Assembly: GCA_900545455.1 (NCBI GenBank) | Contig: UQZF01000103.1 | Location: forward strand, 1-9,401 | Source of the DNA: an uncultured Eubacteriales bacterium | GTDB lineage: Bacteria > Bacillota > Clostridia > Lachnospirales > Lachnospiraceae | Length of the DNA stretch: 9,401 bases | Reading direction: 5' to 3' | In this document: one piece after another, positions 4,703 to 9,401 of the stretch | Numbering within the stretch: position 1 is the first letter of the stretch | How the letters are laid out: each line of letters starts with the position of its first letter | The notes under the pieces: generated by a model | What the model saw: only the letters and a program-made list of their open reading frames with translations | Databases searched by the model: none | Told to the model about the DNA's origin: nothing | Made by a program: the position numbers and the translations under genes

Positions 4703-5350
4703 ATGAAAAATTTTTTTAAAAAGTACAAGCACGCTCTGCTTGCACTGTACACGCCTGTTTATCTGGCTGTATTTTTTGTACTTGAGCACACCGTAACTAC
4801 AGACTTCACCGCTCTCAATTCTCCTATTGACGACGTGATACCTTTTATACCTGTATTTATAATACCGTACATTTTATGGTTTGTGTATGTCGCAGGAAGT
4901 GCCGTATACTTTATCTTCGCTTCCCAGCGTGATTTTGTAAAGCTGATGAGTTTTCTCATTATAGGCATGACCGTATATCTGATTATATGTGCCGTATTCC
5001 CTAACGGACTTTACAATTTCCGTCCGAAAAGCCTTAACATGACCAATCCTTTCAACCGTCTTGTGGGATGGCTGTACAGCACCGATACATCGACCAATGT
5101 ATTTCCAAGCATACATGTATACAATTCCATAGGCGTACATGTGGCAATCAACAAATCAGACAAGGTTAAAAGCCGTTTTATCAAGAACGCATCGCTGGTG
5201 TTATGTATTTTGATATGTTTATCGACAATTTTCCTCAAGCAGCACGCTCTCATCGACGTTGTAGGCGGCTGCGTGATGGGACGCATCGTATATGTGCTTA
5301 TGTACGAAACCAAGTTATCCGCTTTTATCGACAAAAAGACATGGAATTAA
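4703..5350 (+). CDS. PAP2-family membrane phosphatase
   Basis: About 215 residues from the ATG at 4703. I chose it over the ATG at 4691, which adds four residues (MVLD) and has no ribosome site. GGATGGTG precedes 4703 at a suitable distance, and MKNFFKKYKHA is the usual beginning of this group. The protein has five or six membrane segments. PAP2 signature residues (numbering from 4703): R107-P108 in the first motif, P135-S136-I-H138 in the second, H181 and D185 in the third (KQHALIDVVGG). The first-motif lysine is not obvious, as in the PAP2_3 type branch. Such enzymes remove phosphate from lipid phosphates such as phosphatidate or undecaprenyl pyrophosphate. The substrate here is unknown. 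It is transcribed alone and ends at the shared terminator at 5349-5401. Confidence 0.88.
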   Translation: MKNFFKKYKHALLALYTPVYLAVFFVLEHTVTTDFTALNSPIDDVIPFIPVFIIPYILWFVYVAGSAVYFIFASQRDFVKLMSFLIIGMTVYLIICAVFPNGLYNFRPKSLNMTNPFNRLVGWLYSTDTSTNVFPSIHVYNSIGVHVAINKSDKVKSRFIKNASLVLCILICLSTIFLKQHALIDVVGGCVMGRIVYVLMYETKLSAFIDKKTWN

Positions 5351-5401
5351 AAGACAGCATTTAGAATTATCAATTAACGACAATTCTAAATGCTGTTTTT
5401 T
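5349..5401. terminator. Bidirectional terminator between convergent genes
   Basis: A perfect 15-bp stem (5354-5368 with 5382-5396, ACAGCATTTAGAATT and complement), 13-nt loop, followed by TTTTT on the + strand and by a CTTTT tract on the minus strand. It serves the PAP2 gene and the glycosyltransferase gene. The TAA of the latter lies in the T-run. Confidence 0.9.
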
Positions 5402-6422
5402 AGTTAAATCCTATAATCTTCTGAAACAATCTGTATCCTGCTCTCTGAACAACTCTCGATGCCTTTCCTTCCCATCGCAGTGCGACTCCGAGAAATGTAT
5501 GCATTATATTCTTATACAGCTTAGGATTCTTCTCCTTAAGATACATCCACAGCTCATGCTTTTTCTTATAATTTTCCTCGTCCTTTGAGAGCACACAGAA
5601 AGCCGAGGATATTGTCATCATGATATTGACATAATTCTGCATGTATTTCATGCACGGACGCTCACTGATGGCATCATAGTCAAAGTAATCGATCATCAGT
5701 CTGTTTACGCGGAGCTGCTGGTCAATTCTCTTTATCATGACCGACTCATTAACGGACTGGTCGTCCCTTCCTATAAAATAGTGATAGAAAACGACATCCG
5801 TGTAGTACATCTTCTTCACATAAGGCAGCGGATTGAAAATAAAAATATTATCCACATAGAAGGTGTGCTTCGGAAGCTTCAATCCACATTCCCTCAAAAG
5901 TCCCGTGCGGTAGATTACCGAGTGCATAAGTATATACTGTGCAACCCTGAAATGTCCCACATCGTGCCATGTAAAATATCTGTCCTTCGGAAGAACATTG
6001 TGATAGCTCATGACCTTCTTGTGATGCGCTCCCTGCTTGTCGTAGACAAAATTGGAGATTAACATATCGAGATTGTCGTCATTTTTCAGTGAATCCCTCA
6101 TTATATTCAGCAGCTTCTTATATGCGTTTTTGTCAACCCAGTCGTCGCTGTCAACGACCTTGAAGAAATGCCCGGTCGAGTTAGCAAGTCCCGTGTTCAC
6201 CGCCTCGCCGTGTCCTCCGTTCTCCTGATGTACCGCCTTTATGATGGTCGGGTACTTCTCAGCATATCTGTCCGCAATGGCTGCGGTGCCGTCCTTTGAG
6301 CCGTCGTCGACAATGATTATCTCCACTTCCTCACCGCCTGCCAACAGCGAATCAATGCATTTTTCCATGTAATCCTGTGAGTTATAACATGGAACTGCTA
6401 CAGATAACAGTTTCTCACTCAT
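5400..6422 (-). CDS. Family 2 (GT-A) glycosyltransferase
   Basis: Three hundred and forty residues. The N-terminal GT-A domain shows the GT2 hallmarks: VAVPCYNSQDYMEKCIDSLL (8-27), VDDGSKDGT (38-46) for nucleotide-sugar binding, ENGGHGEAVNTGL (67-79) and the metal-binding VDSDDW (90-95). Further on, YVDNIF (189-194) stands where an acidic catalytic residue is expected, and GRDDQSV (218-224) is typical of this subgroup. The C-terminal 100 residues are basic and helical with no clear membrane span, so the enzyme is probably cytoplasmic and membrane-associated. It should transfer a sugar to a glycan, lipid or protein acceptor of the envelope; donor and acceptor are unknown. It is last in the operon: its ribosome site GAGGAG is inside the end of the CPBP gene, the gap is 2 bp, and the ATG is at 6422-6420. 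Confidence 0.9.
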   Translation of the reverse strand: MSEKLLSVAVPCYNSQDYMEKCIDSLLAGGEEVEIIIVDDGSKDGTAAIADRYAEKYPTIIKAVHQENGGHGEAVNTGLANSTGHFFKVVDSDDWVDKNAYKKLLNIMRDSLKNDDNLDMLISNFVYDKQGAHHKKVMSYHNVLPKDRYFTWHDVGHFRVAQYILMHSVIYRTGLLRECGLKLPKHTFYVDNIFIFNPLPYVKKMYYTDVVFYHYFIGRDDQSVNESVMIKRIDQQLRVNRLMIDYFDYDAISERPCMKYMQNYVNIMMTISSAFCVLSKDEENYKKKHELWMYLKEKNPKLYKNIMHTFLGVALRWEGKASRVVQRAGYRLFQKIIGFN

Positions 6423-6424
6423 AT

Positions 6425-7297
6425 CTATATCTCCTCACTATTCTGCACCGGAACACTTCCGGCACTATATCCATACACATATTTCAACAAAACAACCGTC
6501 AATACCACGCTTATAAACATCGCACCCAAAATAACGGCAGCATTATTCATGCTCTGCGGCATGAACTCCGTTATGAGCACCGATATCAGATTAGCTCCCA
6601 CATGAAATATAATTGATGCCCATATAGTTTTAAACTTTTCATATACATACGCAATCATAAGACCGATTATGAAAGCGTAGACAAACTGCACAAGATTACC
6701 GTGAAATGCCCCGAAAAACAGAGCGGATATAATCACCGCGGCCTTGACATTCACCATATCACGCAGCCTTTTGTATATCATTCCTCTGAAAAAAAGCTCC
6801 TCCAGAATCGGTGCTGCAATAACCGCAGACACAACCTCCATGAAAAGACTGCCCGAATAAATCGCCTGTGAAACCTCCTGATACTTAGGTGAAAATCTTG
6901 CAATCTGACTTATCGACACAATCACGTTCACGCTTATCGCCGCCGACATACCGAGCACAAACACAATCACAAGTCTCTTAATCCCAGGCTTCTCGTAGCG
7001 CACTCCGAATGATGCCATTCTCTTTTTCTCATCCCTATTTAAAAATACGGCATATATCGGAATGAGCACCACGTTCGTCAATGCCGTCAAATGAAGGCTG
7101 TATCTGTTAATCAGGCTGTTAAGTTCCTCCTGAAGCTCTGCTGCACCCTTGCCCACTGTGGTTATCGTACCGTCAGCAAGCGCTGCGGATGCTATAATTC
7201 TCACGGCAACAAACTGCACCGCAAACGCTACTGCAAAATATATTGCAACAGGATAGATTAATCTCCACAAATCCTTCAGCGTTCTCTTAATATCCAA
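6425..7297 (-). CDS. CPBP-family intramembrane metalloprotease (CAAX protease-like)
   Basis: Two hundred and ninety residues with about eight hydrophobic segments. It carries the CPBP (Abi/CAAX) motifs: EELFFRG with E166, E167 and R171; FGAFHGN with H199; and FHVGAN with H232 and N236. These residues form the membrane-embedded active site of the family. Members process prenylated proteins or peptides, protect against self-made bacteriocins, or act as scaffolds; the target here is unknown. An amphipathic loop (about 45-65) separates the first two spans. The start is TTG (7297-7295), chosen because AGGAGG (7310-7305) stands seven bases upstream and no other start fits. That site overlaps the TAG stop of the preceding gene, so the two are translationally coupled. 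The 3' end contains the ribosome site of the glycosyltransferase gene. Confidence 0.9.
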   Translation of the reverse strand: MDIKRTLKDLWRLIYPVAIYFAVAFAVQFVAVRIIASAALADGTITTVGKGAAELQEELNSLINRYSLHLTALTNVVLIPIYAVFLNRDEKKRMASFGVRYEKPGIKRLVIVFVLGMSAAISVNVIVSISQIARFSPKYQEVSQAIYSGSLFMEVVSAVIAAPILEELFFRGMIYKRLRDMVNVKAAVIISALFFGAFHGNLVQFVYAFIIGLMIAYVYEKFKTIWASIIFHVGANLISVLITEFMPQSMNNAAVILGAMFISVVLTVVLLKYVYGYSAGSVPVQNSEEI

Positions 7298-7304
7298 GCA
7301 ACCG

Positions 7305-7311
7305 CCTCCTA
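7305..7311 (-). promoter_or_regulatory. Ribosome site TAGGAGG overlapping a stop codon
   Basis: The TAG stop of the three-part gene (7311-7309) is the first part of the Shine-Dalgarno sequence for the CPBP gene, seven bases before its TTG. It fixes the TTG as start and implies coupling. Confidence 0.85.
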
Positions 7312-8778
7312 TTTAATTATGTTTGTAATCTCTGACACACTCTTTGCTATATAGTCAGGATGTTCTGCACTCAGTTCCTCCATTGAGCCATATCCGTAAG
7401 CAACTGCCATGCACGGTATTCCTGCTTCTCTCGCACCGATTACATCATGTTTGCGGTCACCGACCATTATCGGTCTGTCGTGCGAAAGCCCCTTTTCGTC
7501 AAGCAGCTCAAAGGCATATCTTATGACATCCGACTTGCGCGTCCTTGTCCCGTCAAGTTCACTTCCTGCTACGACATCAAAGTACTTCATAAGATCAAAA
7601 TGCTCAAGCACCGTATTTACGAGCACCGTCGGCTTGGAACTTGCAACCGCAAGCTTCATTCCGCGCTCCCTTAATGTCCTTAAAACCTCATCGATGCCAT
7701 CGTACTTCTTATTCTCATACACTCCTATCGGATTGTATCTCTCCCTGTACTTTTTTACACACACAAGTGCAGTCTCATCATCAAGATGGTATCTCTCAAT
7801 GAAATGCTCCTTGAGTGGCGGTCCGATAAAATCCTCGAGGTTGTCAAGGTTCGGCTCATCAATTCCTATCGACGCAAGCGCATACTGCACGCATGAGGTT
7901 ATGCCCTGTTTCGGATCGGTGAGCGTTCCGTCGAGGTCAAACAGCACAACGTCAAAAAGATTCTTCACAATAGAACTCACATCTATCGGCTCTGAAAACT
8001 CAAAATATCTTCCCTCGTCAGCCGCAACGGCAAGTCCCGGATTAATAGGAAGCTTCGCAAGCACCGGAACTCCGATTTTTTCCGCCTCCTCATCAATGTG
8101 GCTCTCACCGTATATCTTCTCGATGTGACCGCAGTCGGGACATCTGTAATAGCTGTAGTTCTCAATTATTCCGAGAACCGGAATGTCCATCTTCTGCGCC
8201 ATATTGTATGCCTTTTTGACAATCATTGACACCAGGCTCTGAGGTGATGTCACAAGCACAATGCCGTCAACCGGAAGTGACTGGAACACCGTGAGCGGCA
8301 CATCACCGGTTCCCGGCGGCATATCCACCAGAAGGAAATCAAGCTCTCCCCAGCATACATCCGAATAGAACTGCTTTACGAAATTTGCAATCACCGGACC
8401 TCTCCATATAACCGCATCGTCCTCATTCTGCAAAAGGAGATTCATAGACATAATCTTTATACCGTCCGATGATTCAGGCGGCACAATTCCCATCTCGCTC
8501 TCCTCACATCTCTCCTCAATACCCATCATTCTCGGAATTGAAGGTCCGGTTATATCCGCATCAAGTATTCCTACCTTATATCCCATTTTTTTAAGCTGGC
8601 GCGCGAGCGCACATGTCACCGTCGATTTGCCGACGCCTCCCTTGCCGCTGACAACGCCTATTATCTTTCTTATATCGGAAAAATGGCGCTTGTACTGACT
8701 GTAAAGCAGCTCGTCGTTCTCCCCGAGAACGGCGGCCTTTACGGTAGTGGAGCCTATATCAAGCCCGACACGCTTCAA
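7309..8778 (-). CDS. Three-part fusion: activase N-terminus, Mrp-type ATPase, HAD phosphatase
   Basis: Four hundred and eighty-nine residues in one uninterrupted frame. Residues 1-37 (MKRVGLDIGSTTVKAAV to HFSDIR) match the beginning of an acyl-CoA dehydratase activase of the BadF/BcrA/HgdC family, including the DIGSTT phosphate loop of the ASKHA fold. The rest of that protein is missing. Residues 38-274 are an Mrp/NBP35-type ATPase, thought to carry iron-sulfur clusters: deviant Walker A GVVSGKGGVGKS (41-52), DADITGPSIP (73-82), WRGPVI, VDMPPGTGD (151-159) and the paired cysteines C213-P-D-C216. Residues 275-489 are a HAD-IA phosphatase resembling phosphoglycolate phosphatase or 5'-nucleotidase-like enzymes: FDLDGTLTD (280-288, nucleophile D281), S380-S-K, and GDRKHD (440-445). 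The start is TTG at 8778-8776, with AAAGGA nine bases upstream and a strong promoter. Such a domain order is unknown to me. Gene deletion, stop loss or assembly error are all possible. First gene of the operon. Confidence 0.85.
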   Translation of the reverse strand: MKRVGLDIGSTTVKAAVLGENDELLYSQYKRHFSDIRKIIGVVSGKGGVGKSTVTCALARQLKKMGYKVGILDADITGPSIPRMMGIEERCEESEMGIVPPESSDGIKIMSMNLLLQNEDDAVIWRGPVIANFVKQFYSDVCWGELDFLLVDMPPGTGDVPLTVFQSLPVDGIVLVTSPQSLVSMIVKKAYNMAQKMDIPVLGIIENYSYYRCPDCGHIEKIYGESHIDEEAEKIGVPVLAKLPINPGLAVAADEGRYFEFSEPIDVSSIVKNLFDVVLFDLDGTLTDPKQGITSCVQYALASIGIDEPNLDNLEDFIGPPLKEHFIERYHLDDETALVCVKKYRERYNPIGVYENKKYDGIDEVLRTLRERGMKLAVASSKPTVLVNTVLEHFDLMKYFDVVAGSELDGTRTRKSDVIRYAFELLDEKGLSHDRPIMVGDRKHDVIGAREAGIPCMAVAYGYGSMEELSAEHPDYIAKSVSEITNIIK

Positions 8779-8787
8779 AAAATCAGA

Positions 8788-8817
8788 TCCTTTCCACTTG
8801 AAAGTGGCTTATGCCAC
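8788..8817 (-). promoter_or_regulatory. Leader with ribosome site and two exclusive hairpins
   Basis: The ribosome site AAAGGA (8793-8788) directly follows the perfect hairpin CCACTT-TC-AAGTGG (8807-8794). The same GTGG bases (8804-8807) also belong to GTGGC-ATAA-GCCAC (8817-8804), so only one of the two hairpins can form. This could tune translation of the fusion gene, or be chance. Confidence 0.4.
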
Positions 8818-8846
8818 ATATATTTAAAATATACTCAATCAAAGCT

Positions 8847-8875
8847 ATTATAACACATCTGTGTGAAAAATTCAA
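8847..8875 (-). promoter_or_regulatory. Promoter of the fusion-CPBP-GT2 operon
   Basis: TTGAAT (8875-8870), 17-bp spacer, TATAAT (8852-8847), reading toward the fusion gene. The spacer contains the perfect inverted repeat ACACA-TC-TGTGT (8853-8864), a possible operator. The leader would be about 65 nt. Confidence 0.8.
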
Positions 8876-8915
8876 CCGTCAATTCTGCCGAAAATCCGTC
8901 TTACATTACAGCAAG

Positions 8916-8936
8916 CTCCCCGCGGATGGCGGGGAG
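8916..8936. terminator. GC-rich hairpin after the ABC exporter gene
   Basis: CTCCCCGC (8916-8923) pairs with GCGGGGAG (8929-8936), loop GGATG, 13 bp past the exporter stop. No real U-tract follows on the minus strand (CTTGCTGT), so termination there would be weak or factor-assisted. Confidence 0.45.
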
Positions 8937-8948
8937 ACGCCGCGTGTT

Positions 8949-9401
8949 TTATTCAAGCTCGAACGCGCCCGTATAAAGTCTGTAATACTGCCCCTTCTCG
9001 GCGATGAGCTTTTCGTGGCTGCCGCGTTCGATGATACGCCCGTGGTCGAGGACCATGATGACGTCGGAGTTCTTGACCGTGGACAGTCTGTGCGCAATGA
9101 CAAACACCGTCCTGCCCTGCATAAGCGCGTCCATGCCCGCCTGAACGATGGCCTCCGTGCGGGTATCTATCGATGAAGTCGCCTCGTCGAGTATCATAAC
9201 GGGAGGATCCGCGACCGCCGCCCTCGCGATGGAGATAAGCTGGCGCTGACCCTGCGAAAGCCCGCTGCCGTCGCCCTTTAGCACGGTGTTGTACCCGTCG
9301 GGAAGCATTCTGATAAATCCGTCCGCGTTTGCGAGCTTTGCGGCCTTTATGCAGTCCTCGTCGGTTGCGTCGGGCTTGCCGTAGCGCAGGTTATCCATAA
9401 C
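8949..9401 (-). CDS. ABC exporter, C-terminal part of ATPase domain (partial)
   Basis: The last 150 residues of an ABC protein; the upstream part runs off the window edge, so the methionine near 9398 is internal. Numbering from that methionine: the signature is LSQGQ (47-51), the Walker B and catalytic glutamate are VMILDE (67-72), the D-loop SSID (76-79), the H-loop H103 in IAHRLST. The family is the fused membrane-plus-ATPase exporter type (MsbA or multidrug-like), as shown by DNLRYGKPDATDEDCIKAA and the short tail SHEKLIAEKGQYYRLY. Substrate unknown; such proteins often come as a heterodimeric pair, whose partner would lie outside. The base composition is much richer in G and C than the genes to its left (for example 36 of 60 in 9001-9060 against 22 of 60 in 8401-8460). 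Confidence 0.93.
   Translation of the reverse strand, partial: VMDNLRYGKPDATDEDCIKAAKLANADGFIRMLPDGYNTVLKGDGSGLSQGQRQLISIARAAVADPPVMILDEATSSIDTRTEAIVQAGMDALMQGRTVFVIAHRLSTVKNSDVIMVLDHGRIIERGSHEKLIAEKGQYYRLYTGAFELE

Noticed and set aside
7409..8128. 239-residue + strand open frame
   Set aside because: It lies antisense to the clearly coding HAD and Mrp parts, is serine-rich, and has no ribosome site or family likeness; it is a mirror of codon bias.
1..9401. CRISPR array
   Set aside because: No set of direct repeats with regular unique spacers was seen anywhere.

Overview
The window looks like a chromosomal segment of an anaerobic Firmicute, most likely a Lachnospiraceae-type Clostridium. This rests on recognisable family styles (Mrp-type ATPase with a CPDC pair, PAP2 lipid phosphatase, GT2, CPBP protease), strong AGGAGG-type ribosome sites, TTG starts, TTGACA/TATAAT promoters and tRNA genes without encoded CCA. 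It is inference from memory of families, not a database match.

Left part (1-1250): mostly non-coding and unusually rich in symmetry. A partial + strand reading frame ends at 153. Around it lies a 33/35 inverted repeat (26-60 and 342-376) enclosing a roughly 64-bp imperfect palindrome (178-241) and a + strand terminator (268-306). A second, larger inverted repeat (425-472 and 1074-1125, 47/48 plus a 4-nt insertion) encloses about 600 bp packed with hairpins, two crossing long-range pairings and DnaA-box-like 9-mers. This could be a replication or transfer origin of an integrated element, or a large structured RNA. Two palindromes 21 bp apart (1176-1210) follow.

Middle-left (1220-2150): on the minus strand, a strong promoter with an embedded 22-bp dyad drives a small unknown gene and a Cro/CI-type regulator, ending at a good terminator. 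Next to it is a tRNA-Val(TAC)-tRNA-Met(CAT) pair with its own promoter and terminator. Foreign-looking DNA lying directly at the 3' side of a tRNA suggests, but does not prove, the end of an integrated element.

Centre (2197-5401): a minus-strand pair encodes a degenerate ABC ATPase-like protein that has lost most catalytic motifs and a roughly 12-segment membrane protein, coupled stop-to-start. Divergent from it is a PAP2-type phosphatase, which converges on the next operon at a bidirectional terminator.

Right (5400-8880): one minus-strand operon with a near-consensus promoter encodes an unusual three-part protein (first 37 residues of an acyl-CoA dehydratase activase, then an Mrp-type ATPase, then a HAD phosphatase), a CPBP membrane protease and a GT2 glycosyltransferase. 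These last genes are tightly coupled and could concern cell-envelope work, but the common task is unknown.

Right edge (8949-9401): the C-terminal half of an ABC exporter nucleotide-binding domain, clearly more GC-rich than its neighbours.
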